Of a stretch of DNA of 64,000 nucleotides, positions 8,229 to 16,654 are shown piece by piece; the stretch's first letter is position 1; each line of letters starts with the position of its first letter. The stretch is from NCBI RefSeq assembly GCF_030294945.1, contig NZ_AP018448.1, positions 5,238,001 to 5,302,000 on the forward strand, written 5' to 3'. The translations under genes were made by a program, and so were the position numbers. The notes under the pieces are model-generated. The model saw nothing but the letters and a program-made list of their open reading frames with translations. It was not told the origin of the DNA and did not search any database. This DNA comes from Streptomyces graminofaciens (GTDB lineage Bacteria; Actinomycetota; Actinomycetes; Streptomycetales; Streptomycetaceae).

Positions 8229-9110
8229 TCATGTGACCCCTCGCGGCAGTGCCCGTACCGGATCGGACTCCGGCTCCCGCAGCGGTGCCGCGCAGAACCC
8301 ACAGCGGTCGCCGATGAGTTCGAGCCCGCACCAGTGGCACTCCTCGCGGCGTACGGACGAGACCAGTTGGTAGAGGACGGAGACGTCCGACAGTCCGGCG
8401 GCGAACTCGACGAGCTTTCCCGTCCCCCACCAGCGCGTGGAGCCCTCCGGCAGCGGCACGGTCGCGACGCCCTGCACCTGCCAGGCGGGCGCGAGGGTCG
8501 CGGTGACCCAGTCGGACGGCGGCTGCGGCCCCTGGGCGACCAGCAGCCGCGTACCGAACTCCGGCCCGGCCGGCGGCTCCTGATCGGCACCGTTCAGCCG
8601 TACGAGCTGGGGGCGCGGGCCCGCCAGTACGGCGAACCGGGCGCCCGGCAGCCAGGACTTGGCGTGCGACTTCAGCGTGACCGGCACCCGGTCGAGCTTG
8701 GCGACGGAGCCGAGGAGGGCGCCGGCGTAGATGTAGTGGGCGAGCAGGCGTACGGAGGAGGCGAGCACGCCCGGGCTGAAGTCGCACACGGAGAGCTGGC
8801 GCAGCTGCTGGGCCAGCAGGGCGAGGCCGAGCGGCGGCAGGTCGACGCCGAGCAGGGCGATGCGGTCGCTCTCCAGCACGGAACGGACGGTGTGCAGCCG
8901 CCGGGTGAGTTCCGGTTCGTCGGAGGACGAGTGGAGGGCGATGACGTACCCGTGCTGCTCGATGAGCGTGTGCATGCCGATGAGGGACGTTTCGAGCGTT
9001 CCCTGCGGCTGTACGACCGCGGGCGGGGTCTGCCGGTCATGCGGTGGGAGCACCAGATCGGAACTGGTGACGGCTATCGCGGTCGGCACGCTGCACACCA
9101 CCCCGTTCAC
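8229..9110 (-). CDS. Uncharacterised zinc-ribbon protein of the Tad locus
   Basis: A 293-residue protein that I do not recognise as a named family. Residues about 40-230 form a mixed alpha/beta region without signal peptide or membrane segment. Near the C-terminus, CHWCGLELIGDRCGFC is a four-cysteine knuckle (CxxC-x8-CxxC) typical of a zinc ribbon. It is the first gene of the minus-strand Tad operon and is divergent from an ECF sigma gene. Its position suggests a cytoplasmic regulator or assembly factor of the Tad system, but that is inference from neighbourhood only. Confidence 0.7.
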   Translation of the reverse strand: MNGVVCSVPTAIAVTSSDLVLPPHDRQTPPAVVQPQGTLETSLIGMHTLIEQHGYVIALHSSSDEPELTRRLHTVRSVLESDRIALLGVDLPPLGLALLAQQLRQLSVCDFSPGVLASSVRLLAHYIYAGALLGSVAKLDRVPVTLKSHAKSWLPGARFAVLAGPRPQLVRLNGADQEPPAGPEFGTRLLVAQGPQPPSDWVTATLAPAWQVQGVATVPLPEGSTRWWGTGKLVEFAAGLSDVSVLYQLVSSVRREECHWCGLELIGDRCGFCAAPLREPESDPVRALPRGVT

Positions 9111-9440
9111 TGCGGCCGGTGGTCGACCACCGCCTCAGTTGGCCCCTGTGACATCAGCACCATATCCACGGCATGCCCCGATCAACACCGAATCTCCTTG
9201 ATCAACTCACCGAAGGTACGGGCCGTATCCACACAGAGTGAGACGCATATGCCTCAACTCGGCAGGTCGGAGCAGGGGTTGAGGTCACTTGAGGTCACCC
9301 CGAAGGGTTACTCCGAGCCGGCGCGGAAGCGTTGACGAAAGAGCACCTCCTCCCCCGCGTCACGGCTGTGGCGCACGTCACCGGAACCACCCGCGCCTCG
9401 CGGAGAGGCAAGGGTGTGAGGTGTTTGAGGTGCATGCGAG
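9111..9440. promoter_or_regulatory. Divergent intergenic region between the Tad operon and the ECF sigma gene
   Basis: 330 bases without a gene. Visible elements are a pair of TGAGGTCAC-like direct repeats around 9280-9300, and GGAACC at 9383-9388, which resembles the -35 of ECF-dependent promoters and lies about 55 bases before the sigma gene. I cannot identify a convincing -10 partner. The region must carry promoters in both directions. Confidence 0.4.
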
Positions 9441-10103
9441 ATGAGTGACCCTTTGCGGGTACGGATACGGGCGGGCGACCGCGAGGCCTTCGCGGAGGTC
9501 TACGAGGAGTACGCCCGTACCGTCTACAACCACGCCTTCCGGCTGACCGGCGACTGGTCGACCGCCGAGGAGGTGATGGGCGACACCTTCCTCGACGCCT
9601 GGCGGGGCCGGGAGCGACTGGAGCCGGACGGCGGCACCGTGCTGCCGTGGCTGCTGGGCATGGCGACCAACAAGGCCCGCAACGCCAACCGCGGCGTCGG
9701 CCGCCGCCTGGCCTTCCTGGCCCGCCGCCCGGCGCCGGACCCCGTGGCCGACTTCGCCGACGAGACCGCCGGACGCCTCGACGACGCGCGCCGACTGGCC
9801 GCCGTACGGCAGGTGTACGGGCGGCTGCGGCGCTCGGAGCGGGAGGTGCTGGCGCTGTGCGTGTGGTCCGGGCTGGACTACGCGCAGGCGGCCGAGGCGC
9901 TGGGCGTCCCGGTGGGGACGGTGCGCTCCCGGTTGTCGCGGGCGCGGGCGCGGCTGGGGCGACTGGCGGACCAGCAGCTGAAGGAGGAAAGCCCAGGAAG
10001 CGGGAGAAAAAGTGTGGAACCACCTCGTCGTCGCGGAGAGGTAATCGGTGAGGCCGCGTTCGCGGCCCGTCCGCTCAAGGAGATTCAGGAGGGATCCCGA
10101 TGA
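9441..10103 (+). CDS. ECF-type RNA polymerase sigma factor
   Basis: A 220-residue sigma-70 family protein with region 2 (FAEVYEEYARTVYNHAFRLT, then STAEEVMGDTFLDAWRGR) and region 4 (RSEREVLALCVWSGLDYAQA, EALGVPVGTVRSRLSRARAR). A Gly/Ser/basic tail of about 35 residues follows region 4. The stop overlaps the start of the next gene (ATGA at 10100), which encodes a membrane protein that is the likely partner or anti-sigma. The presence of GGAACC upstream would fit autoregulation. Confidence 0.93.
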   Translation: MSDPLRVRIRAGDREAFAEVYEEYARTVYNHAFRLTGDWSTAEEVMGDTFLDAWRGRERLEPDGGTVLPWLLGMATNKARNANRGVGRRLAFLARRPAPDPVADFADETAGRLDDARRLAAVRQVYGRLRRSEREVLALCVWSGLDYAQAAEALGVPVGTVRSRLSRARARLGRLADQQLKEESPGSGRKSVEPPRRRGEVIGEAAFAARPLKEIQEGSR

Positions 10104-11134
10104 ACGACGCGCACGAGAAGCTGGCCCGCCTGCTTCCGCCCCCGCCCGAACGGGATCTCCCGCCTGGTCGCCACGACCATCACAAGGACCGTTTGATGCA
10201 GCTCATCGACGACGATCAGACCACCGCCCCTGCCGCTGGCGCCTCCGCCCCCGCCGTGTCCGCCCCCGTCCGGCCGACGCGCCGTCGGCTGCCGCGCCCG
10301 GCCCTGTGGCTGCCCGTCGCGGCGCTCACGCTGGCCGGGGCGCTGACCGCCGGCCTCGTCACACACCTGGACTCCGGCTACGGGGTCGAGTCGTCCCGCG
10401 CCGAGAACGCCGTGGTCCTCCTCGACCGCATCGCCGATGTCGCCGCGAAGACGGAGGTCACGCCCGTACGGGACGACCAGCTCGTGTACGTCAGGATGCT
10501 GACGGCCGGGGCGGAGGCCAAGGATCAGGACAGCCCGTGGGTGCCCGGGGAGCTGCACGAACTGGAGGAGTGGGTGTCGCAGGAGCCGGGCCCGGTCAAG
10601 CAGCTGGCCCTGTCCTACGAGGAAGGCGACTACTACCCGAGGCGGGAGCTGCTGCCGCCGGGCTCGCCCGGCACCCCGGCGGGGATCGACCGGCCCACGT
10701 ACAAGTGGCTGGCCTCCCTGCCCACCGACCCGGACGACCTGCTCGCCGAGCTCTACCGGCTGAGCAAGCCGATGGACGGGGAGGAGAAGGCCCAGGTCGT
10801 GTTCGACCGGATCGGCGAGCTGGTGGGCACCACGGTCATGCCCCCCGAGACCGCCGCCGCGCTGTACGCGGCCGCGGCGAAGCTGCCCGGGGTGACACGG
10901 ATCGAGGACGCGGTGGACCCGGCCGGACGCCACGGGATCGGCATCCGCCGGGTCGACGAGCGGCTGTCGTGGGCCACCGAGTGGGTCTTCGACCGGGACA
11001 GCCTCATGTACCTCGGCGAGCGCAGTTATCTGGCCGAGAGCGGCCCGACGGGCAAGAAGGGGACGGTGCTGGCGGAGACCGCCGTTCTGGAGCGGGCGAT
11101 CGTCGACGAGTACCGGGAGCGGCCCAAGGCGTAG
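10100..11134 (+). CDS. CU044_5270-like membrane protein, partner of the ECF sigma factor
   Basis: A 344-residue protein. A cytoplasmic N-terminus of about 75 residues (HEKLARLLPPPPERDLPPGR, then HHKDRLMQLI, a segment usual in sigma-partner proteins) precedes one transmembrane helix (LWLPVAALTLAGALTAGLV). A large extracellular domain of about 245 residues follows. No zinc-binding HxxxCxxC anti-sigma motif is present, so it is not a ZAS-type anti-sigma factor. Translational coupling to the sigma gene and the topology make it a candidate membrane sensor or anti-sigma factor. Three copies of GGGGGCCGTT follow the stop (11141-11169). Confidence 0.8.
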   Translation: MNDAHEKLARLLPPPPERDLPPGRHDHHKDRLMQLIDDDQTTAPAAGASAPAVSAPVRPTRRRLPRPALWLPVAALTLAGALTAGLVTHLDSGYGVESSRAENAVVLLDRIADVAAKTEVTPVRDDQLVYVRMLTAGAEAKDQDSPWVPGELHELEEWVSQEPGPVKQLALSYEEGDYYPRRELLPPGSPGTPAGIDRPTYKWLASLPTDPDDLLAELYRLSKPMDGEEKAQVVFDRIGELVGTTVMPPETAAALYAAAAKLPGVTRIEDAVDPAGRHGIGIRRVDERLSWATEWVFDRDSLMYLGERSYLAESGPTGKKGTVLAETAVLERAIVDEYRERPKA

Positions 11135-11313
11135 GACGGCGGGGGCCGTTGGGGGCCGTTGGGGGCCGTGCACGGAGGTGCTCGCTGACGCCGCCGGCGA
11201 CCTCGCGGCCCCCCGGTCCCCGTTCCCCCGATCCCCTGATCTCCCCGCGGACTCGTTCCGCGCGGTCGCGGCGGCGTCTGGGTTCGATGATGACCGGGGC
11301 GTCTGGTGAAAGC

Positions 11314-11331
11314 CTTGTCGAAAGCTTGTCG
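11314..11331 (+). promoter_or_regulatory. 11-bp-spaced direct repeats, candidate SARP-type operator
   Basis: CTTGTCG occurs at 11314-11320 and again at 11325-11331, exactly one helical turn apart; a weaker third copy (GACATCG) is at 11336-11342. Direct heptamers at 11-bp spacing are the known binding geometry of SARP/AfsR regulators. The repeats end 55 bases before the start of a BTAD-domain regulator, so autoregulation is plausible. Function is inferred. Confidence 0.4.
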
Positions 11332-11386
11332 GACAGACATCGGAGTGACACTTGTTCGTTCGACATGCGCCTGATGTGATGACGCC

Positions 11387-14300
11387 GTGACGGAGTTTCT
11401 GCTCCTGGGCCCCTTGGAACTGAAGGTGTCCGGAGGGGTGGTGGAGGTGGGGCCGCCCCAGCGGCGCACGCTGCTGGCCGCCCTGCTCGTCGACGCCGGA
11501 CGCCCCGTCCCGCTGGAGACGCTGATCGACCGGGTGTGGGGCGAGGAACCGCCCGACGAGGCCCGCGCCTCGCTCTACTCCCATGTCGCCCGGATCCGCC
11601 GGACGCTGGCGGAGGGCACGACGACCGCCACCGGTGCCGTACCCCGTCTGCTGCGCCGGGCCGGCGGCTACCTCCTCGACGTCGCTCCCGACCGGGTCGA
11701 CCTGCACCGCTTCCGTGGCGCGGTGGAACAGGCCGCCGACCCACAACTTCCGTACGCGAAACGCGCGTTGCTGCTCCGCGAGGCCTGTGGGCTGTGGCGC
11801 GGGGAACCGTTCGCCGGACTGCCGGGGGCGTGGGCGGCGCGTACCGGGGAGAGCTGGCGGCAGCGGTATCTGGACGCCGTGGTGCTGTGGGCGCACGCCG
11901 AACTCCGGTGCGGCAACCACGCGGCGGTCACGGGCCGGCTGGCCGAGCTGGTCGCCGAGTATCCGCTGGTCGAGCCGCTGACCTCGGCGCTGATGCGGGC
12001 GCTCGGCGCCTCCGGCCGCGCCCCGGAGGCGCTGGCCCGGTACGCGGAGCTGCGCGCACGGCTGGCGGAGGAGCTGGGCACTGATCCCGGGCCGGAGGCG
12101 CGGCGGGCCCATCAGCTGATCCTGCGGGGGGAGGTGCCGGGCGTACGCGGTGACAGCGCCGTGGTCACCATGGGCGGCGGCGCGTCGGACGTGGGTGTCG
12201 TGGCGTCCGGTACGGCTGCTGCCCCACCCGAGCCCAAGAAGTCGGGCCCTGGTCGCCCCCTGGTGGGCCGCGACGCCGAACTTGCCGTACTCGAACGGGC
12301 GGTCACGGAGTGCGCCGAGGGCTTCGCGCGGCAGCGGCGAGGCGCCGGCCCCCGGGTGCTGGAGCTCGCCGGGGAACCCGGTATCGGCAAGACCCGATTA
12401 CTGGACGAACTGGCCGAACGGGCCCGGCAGCAGGGCCTGTTGACCCTCACCGGCCGCAGTGTGCAGTACGACCGGGCGACACCGTACGGCGCGTTCGTGG
12501 ACGCCCTCGACGACCAGCTGGCGGCCACCGGTACCGTCGCGGGACTTCCGCCGGCCGTGGCTCACCACCTCGCCACCGTCTTCCCGTCGCTCGGGCTCGG
12601 GCTCGGGCTCGACGGCGACGGTACGTCTCCGGGCACGGCCCGCGCCGAACGCTACTGGCTGCACGGGGCGATGCGTTCGCTGCTGGAGACCCTGGCCGGC
12701 CCCCATGGTCTGGTCCTCACCCTCGACGACCTGCACTGGGCGGACGAAGGCACCGTGGAGCTGATCGACCACCTCCTGCGGCATCCGCCGCGCGCCCCCG
12801 TGCTCCTGGCCCTCGCCCACCGCCCCCGCCAGCTCCCGCCCCGTCTGTCCACGGCCCTGTCCCGGTCACGGGCCGAACACCGTTCGGAGCGGCTGGAGTT
12901 GGGCCCGCTGTCGTCGACGGACGCGGCCCGGCTGTACGGCGAGGGGCTGGGCGCCACCCACTGGCAGCAGCTGTACCGGGCCTCCTCCGGGAACCCGCTC
13001 TACCTCGAAGCGCTGGCCCGCCCGCGCACATCACGGGCCCTGACCACCGGGCCACCCGCTCTCCCCCTGACGGACATCGCCGATCTGCCCTCCGCCGTAC
13101 GCGACGCCCTCCTGGCCGAGCTGGAGGGCGTGTCGCCGCAGGCCCGCAGGACCGCGCGGGCCGCGGCCGTACTGGGCGACTCCTTCACGGCGGAGACGGC
13201 GGCGGCGGTGGCGTACGAAGGCGGGTACGGAGGCGGCTACGAGGGCGGTGGTGACGTGGTCCTGGACGGCGAACCCTCCCCTGCGGACTCCCTCGCCTCC
13301 CTGGACGAACTCGCCGCGCACGATCTGATCCGCCCGGCGGACGCCGACACGCCCGGCCGATTCCGGTTCCGTCACCCGCTCGTACGGGCCGCGGTGTACG
13401 AGGGAGCGGGCGCGGGCTGGCGGATCGGCGCGCACGCCCGGGCCGCCCGGTATCTGGCGGCGACCGGGGCGCCGCTCACCACCCAGGCCTTCCATGTCCA
13501 GCGGTCGGCGCAGCCGGGTGACCGCCGGGCCGCGGATCTGCTGGCCCGGGCCGCCCGTACGGTCCTCACCGTCGCCCCGGCGACCGCCGCGCACTGGACG
13601 GCGGAGGCGTTGCGGCTGCTGGGCGAGGAGGGCCGGCAGCGGCCCGACCTGTGGTTCCAGCAGGCCACCGCGCTGGGCACGGCCGGCCGGCTGCGGGACA
13701 GCCGTGAACTGCTGCGTACGTTGCGGTCGTTGCTGCCCGTGCGGGCGGCCGAGGACCGCGTACAGGTGACGGTCTCGCTGGCCACCATGGAGTGGATGCT
13801 CGGCGACTACGACGAGGCCGTACGGCTGCTGCGCGGCGAACTCACCGCCCAGGACGGCCCCCGCCCGCACGACGGCCACACCGGCCCGGCCCTCCCCCGG
13901 CTCGACCACTCGGGCACCCCATATCTCGAAGCGGCCCTCGCGGCGGTGGCCCAGCGCACCGACGACTTCTCCGCGGCCCTGCACTGGAGCGAACGGGCCC
14001 TGCAGTCGGCGGAACGCTCCGGCGACCCGGCACAGGCGGCGACGGCGAGGGGCCTGCTCGCCCTGGCGTCCACGTCCACGGGCCACCACGCCCAGGCACT
14101 GCACCACCTGAACGCGCTGTGCGGAGCGCTGGACGCCCCCGGTGACGACAGACGGCACGGCGACGGCGACGACGTCGGTGGCGGGGCGGCTGGGGCGCTC
14201 GGCGGCGCGGACACTGCCGGGGACGACGAACCGCAGTACATGGACTCCCTGGTCCTGACCGGCTGGACGGAGTTCCTGCAGGCCCGCTACGCGTCGGCGC

Positions 14301-15163
14301 TGAGGCATCTCGACCGGGGGGTGGCGCTGTCCCGCCGTACCGGCAACAGCATGTTGCTCACCGACCTGTTCGCCGCGTCGGCGTATGTGAACCTCCAGCT
14401 CGGCGACCTGGACGAGGCGGCGCGCTGCGCGGACGCGGCGCTGGAGGCGGCGTCGTTCGTGGGCAGCGACGAGGCGTCCTCGTTCGCGACGGCCGTGCGC
14501 GCGGCCGTCCAGCTGTGGCGGGGCGACATCCCGGGCGCGCTGAAGACCTTCCAGGAGTCCGGCCTGGACCGCCACGCCGACGAGAACGCGCCCGAGCCCA
14601 CCACGATCAGGGCGGCGGCCCTGGGCGTCCTCAGCCACACGCTCCTCCTGTCCGGCGACCCGGAGAGCTGCGTCCGCACGATGGTCCGCAGCGGCGGCGG
14701 CCCCGCCCTCCCCCGCTTCGAGGCTCCGGTCCGCCCCCTGTGGTACGCGGTCCTGACCAGCGCGGAGCTGGCGCGGGGGAACGTCACGGCCGCCGCCGAC
14801 TGGGCGGCCCGCTCGGCCGCCGCGACGGACCCCGAAGGCCCCCTCCATCAACAGGCCTTCACGGCCCTCTCCGAGGCGGAGGTCCACCTGGCCCGCCGCG
14901 CCTTCGCGACCGCCGCCCACCACGCCGCTCGGGCGGCCACCACCTTCGCCACGTGCCGGATGCCGCTGTACGAGGCCATCTCACACATCACGGCGGGCAC
15001 GGCGCTGACATCACTGCCGGACCGTTTCGCGGAGGCCGGGTCCCACCTGGACCGGGCGAGGGCCCTGGCCCGACGCTCGGGCGCGTACGGCCTGTTGGCG
15101 TGGGCGGACCATGTCCGCGCGGGGCTGCCGACCGTCAAGGCGCCTGCGGGTGGGGAGTGCTGA
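11387..15163 (+). CDS. AfsR/SARP-like regulator with BTAD, AAA ATPase and TPR regions
   Basis: A 1258-residue transcriptional regulator. Residues about 1-95 form the OmpR-like winged helix (FLLLGPLELKVSGGVVEVGP, RTLLAALLVDAG, SLYSHVARIRRTL). Residues about 100-245 form the BTAD domain (DLHRFRGAVEQAADP, EPLTSALMRALGASGRAPEA). A linker leads to an ATPase with Walker A ELAGEPGIGKTRLLDELAER and Walker B GLVLTLDDLHWADEGT, then a helical TPR-like C-terminal half of about 600 residues. The start is GTG; the next in-frame methionine would remove the DNA-binding domain. The domain order is that of large pathway regulators in Streptomyces, but no biosynthetic cluster adjoins it here. Residues about 600-615 contain a Gly/Tyr microrepeat (EGGYGGGYEGGG). 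Confidence 0.92.
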   Translation: MTEFLLLGPLELKVSGGVVEVGPPQRRTLLAALLVDAGRPVPLETLIDRVWGEEPPDEARASLYSHVARIRRTLAEGTTTATGAVPRLLRRAGGYLLDVAPDRVDLHRFRGAVEQAADPQLPYAKRALLLREACGLWRGEPFAGLPGAWAARTGESWRQRYLDAVVLWAHAELRCGNHAAVTGRLAELVAEYPLVEPLTSALMRALGASGRAPEALARYAELRARLAEELGTDPGPEARRAHQLILRGEVPGVRGDSAVVTMGGGASDVGVVASGTAAAPPEPKKSGPGRPLVGRDAELAVLERAVTECAEGFARQRRGAGPRVLELAGEPGIGKTRLLDELAERARQQGLLTLTGRSVQYDRATPYGAFVDALDDQLAATGTVAGLPPAVAHHLATVFPSLGLGLGLDGDGTSPGTARAERYWLHGAMRSLLETLAGPHGLVLTLDDLHWADEGTVELIDHLLRHPPRAPVLLALAHRPRQLPPRLSTALSRSRAEHRSERLELGPLSSTDAARLYGEGLGATHWQQLYRASSGNPLYLEALARPRTSRALTTGPPALPLTDIADLPSAVRDALLAELEGVSPQARRTARAAAVLGDSFTAETAAAVAYEGGYGGGYEGGGDVVLDGEPSPADSLASLDELAAHDLIRPADADTPGRFRFRHPLVRAAVYEGAGAGWRIGAHARAARYLAATGAPLTTQAFHVQRSAQPGDRRAADLLARAARTVLTVAPATAAHWTAEALRLLGEEGRQRPDLWFQQATALGTAGRLRDSRELLRTLRSLLPVRAAEDRVQVTVSLATMEWMLGDYDEAVRLLRGELTAQDGPRPHDGHTGPALPRLDHSGTPYLEAALAAVAQRTDDFSAALHWSERALQSAERSGDPAQAATARGLLALASTSTGHHAQALHHLNALCGALDAPGDDRRHGDGDDVGGGAAGALGGADTAGDDEPQYMDSLVLTGWTEFLQARYASALRHLDRGVALSRRTGNSMLLTDLFAASAYVNLQLGDLDEAARCADAALEAASFVGSDEASSFATAVRAAVQLWRGDIPGALKTFQESGLDRHADENAPEPTTIRAAALGVLSHTLLLSGDPESCVRTMVRSGGGPALPRFEAPVRPLWYAVLTSAELARGNVTAAADWAARSAAATDPEGPLHQQAFTALSEAEVHLARRAFATAAHHAARAATTFATCRMPLYEAISHITAGTALTSLPDRFAEAGSHLDRARALARRSGAYGLLAWADHVRAGLPTVKAPAGGEC

Positions 15164-15260
15164 ACGACAGTCGGCGGGCGTCTTCGCAGCCAAGGGTTCG
15201 GCTTTGCGGCAAAGGGTTCGGCGTTGCAGGTGGCGGCGGGCCGGTGGAATGATCGCACGC

Positions 15261-15968
15261 ATGTCTGATCACGGGGGAGAGGGCGGGTCGGCCGAGGGTG
15301 TGCGCCGGTCGAGGATCTTCGAGTTCATGGCTCCTGCGGCTGTGGTCGAGAAGGCGGCCGGGGCCGCTGAGACGGTCGCCGTGGAACCCGTCTCCGAGCC
15401 GTCGCCCTCGGAGTTCCCGGAATCCCCGGAGTCCCCGGAATCCCCGGAATCCCCGGAATCCCCGGAATCCCTGGAACCCTCGGAGCCCCTGGAGCCCCTG
15501 GAGCCCCTGGAGCCCCTGGAGCCCCTGGAAATCCCTTCCGACCAGGGGTCTTCTGTCGACGTGGCCCGGCGCCGACGGGAAGCGGCGGCCCTGCTGGGCG
15601 AGTTCCGGCGGACGGCGGTGTTGTTGCCGTTGGGTGAGGGCGGGGGCCCGTTGACGGCGGAGTTCGGCGGCATCCGGTGGATCTACGCGTTCTCGGACGA
15701 GTCGACGTTGGCGCGGTTCGCCATCGCAAGGGGTGAGGGTTCGCGGGAGTGGGTGTACGACCGGGTGCTGGGCGCCCGGTTGCTGGATGCGGTGATCCCC
15801 GCGATGCCGGTGCCGTACGGGGTGGCGCTGGACGCCGGGAGTGAAGGCGAGGGCGGGGGTGCCCTGTTCCCGCCGGTGCTGGGGATCGTGCCGGACGCGG
15901 CGGCGGTGGACGCGGGTGTGGATGTGGGTGTGGCAGGGGCCGAGGTGGACGGGGGTTCGGTGCGTTGA
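15261..15968 (+). CDS. SseB-like accessory protein with Pro-Glu repeat tract
   Basis: A 235-residue protein and the first gene of the RHS toxin operon. After about 50 residues, a low-complexity tract of PES and PLE triplets (residues about 50-92) is encoded by a 9-base tandem repeat. The folded part (about 100-235) contains [15 protein letters not shown] and [19 protein letters not shown], resembling SseB-type N-terminal domains. The stop overlaps the TTG start of the next gene. An in-frame ATG at 15249 is an alternative start. It probably assists export or handling of the toxin; that role is inferred from position. Confidence 0.7.
   Translation: MSDHGGEGGSAEGVRRSRIFEFMAPAAVVEKAAGAAETVAVEPVSEPSPSEFPESPESPESPESPESPESLEPSEPLEPLEPLEPLEPLEIPSDQGSSVDVARRRREAAALLGEFRRTAVLLPLGEGGGPLTAEFGGIRWIYAFSDESTLARFAIARGEGSREWVYDRVLGARLLDAVIPAMPVPYGVALDAGSEGEGGGALFPPVLGIVPDAAAVDAGVDVGVAGAEVDGGSVR
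15411..15533 (+). repeat. 9-base coding tandem repeats (CCCCGGAAT and GGAGCCCCT units)
   Basis: Two adjacent arrays of 9-base units, the first about seven copies and the second about five. They stay in frame and encode PES and PLE triplets. Such an array can expand or contract by slippage without breaking the frame. Confidence 0.85.
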
Positions 15969-16654
15969 GTGGCAGCAGCGGTGGGGGCGGCGGCGGTGAG
16001 GCGGGCAAGGACCTCCAGGTGGAGGGCCTGGCGCTGATCACCGAGGGCATCAACCTGGCCATGGCGGAACTCAAGGAACTCGGCATGATCGGGGAGGCGA
16101 GCGCGGGCCGCAGTTTCTCCGATCTTGCGCTGTCCGGGCTTGAGTTGGGGCACGGCGGACTGACGTCGGCGCTCGACTCCTTCTGCGAGCGCTGGGAGTG
16201 GGGCGTACGCGCGCTGGTCCAGGAGGGCAGCCGTTTCGCGGACGAGGTGGGCCTGACGGCGGGCACGTTCTACGAGACCGAGCAGTACATCGACGGCACG
16301 TTCAAGATCGCGGCGAACTCGGTGATGGGCAACCCGCAGCTCTCCGAGGACGAGGTCACCCAGATGAGCTGGGGCGAGATAGGCGACAACCACATGTTCG
16401 CCGACGCCGACTGGAGCGAGGAGTCCTGGCAGAAGGCGCAGGAGAACAGCGACCAGGCGTGGAACGACGCGAAGCGTGACGTGATGACGTCCGAGGTGCT
16501 CTGGCAGGGGCCGGTCGGTACGCCCCAGGAGCAGATGGGCATGACGGACGCGCAGTACGAGACGTGGCTGGACCAGCAGTTCGGTCCGTCGCCGGAAGAG
16601 CGCGCGCAGGCGGCCGAAGCGCAGACCGAGGGCCAGGGCGGGGACGCGGGCTGA
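15965..16654 (+). CDS. ESX/WXG-associated small protein upstream of the RHS toxin
   Basis: A 229-residue acidic protein with a glycine-rich lead. Its helical region (residues about 20-110; GLALITEGINLAMAELKELG, LTSALDSFCERWEWGVRALV) resembles WXG100-like or EspC-like type VII secretion proteins. The C-terminal part is rich in Trp, Glu and Asp. The start is TTG at 15965, overlapping the previous stop, and its TGA overlaps the ATG of the RHS gene. It is a candidate chaperone or co-secreted partner of the RHS toxin. I do not recognise a named family with certainty. Confidence 0.75.
   Translation: MSGSSGGGGGGEAGKDLQVEGLALITEGINLAMAELKELGMIGEASAGRSFSDLALSGLELGHGGLTSALDSFCERWEWGVRALVQEGSRFADEVGLTAGTFYETEQYIDGTFKIAANSVMGNPQLSEDEVTQMSWGEIGDNHMFADADWSEESWQKAQENSDQAWNDAKRDVMTSEVLWQGPVGTPQEQMGMTDAQYETWLDQQFGPSPEERAQAAEAQTEGQGGDAG

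Noticed and set aside
9111..9440. A firm ECF promoter assignment for the sigma gene
   Set aside because: GGAACC is present at a suitable place but no convincing -10 follows at 16-17 bases, so only the region is listed.
15411..15533. Possible CRISPR array
   Set aside because: Units are 9 bases, contiguous, without spacers and in frame with a gene; no cas genes are present.
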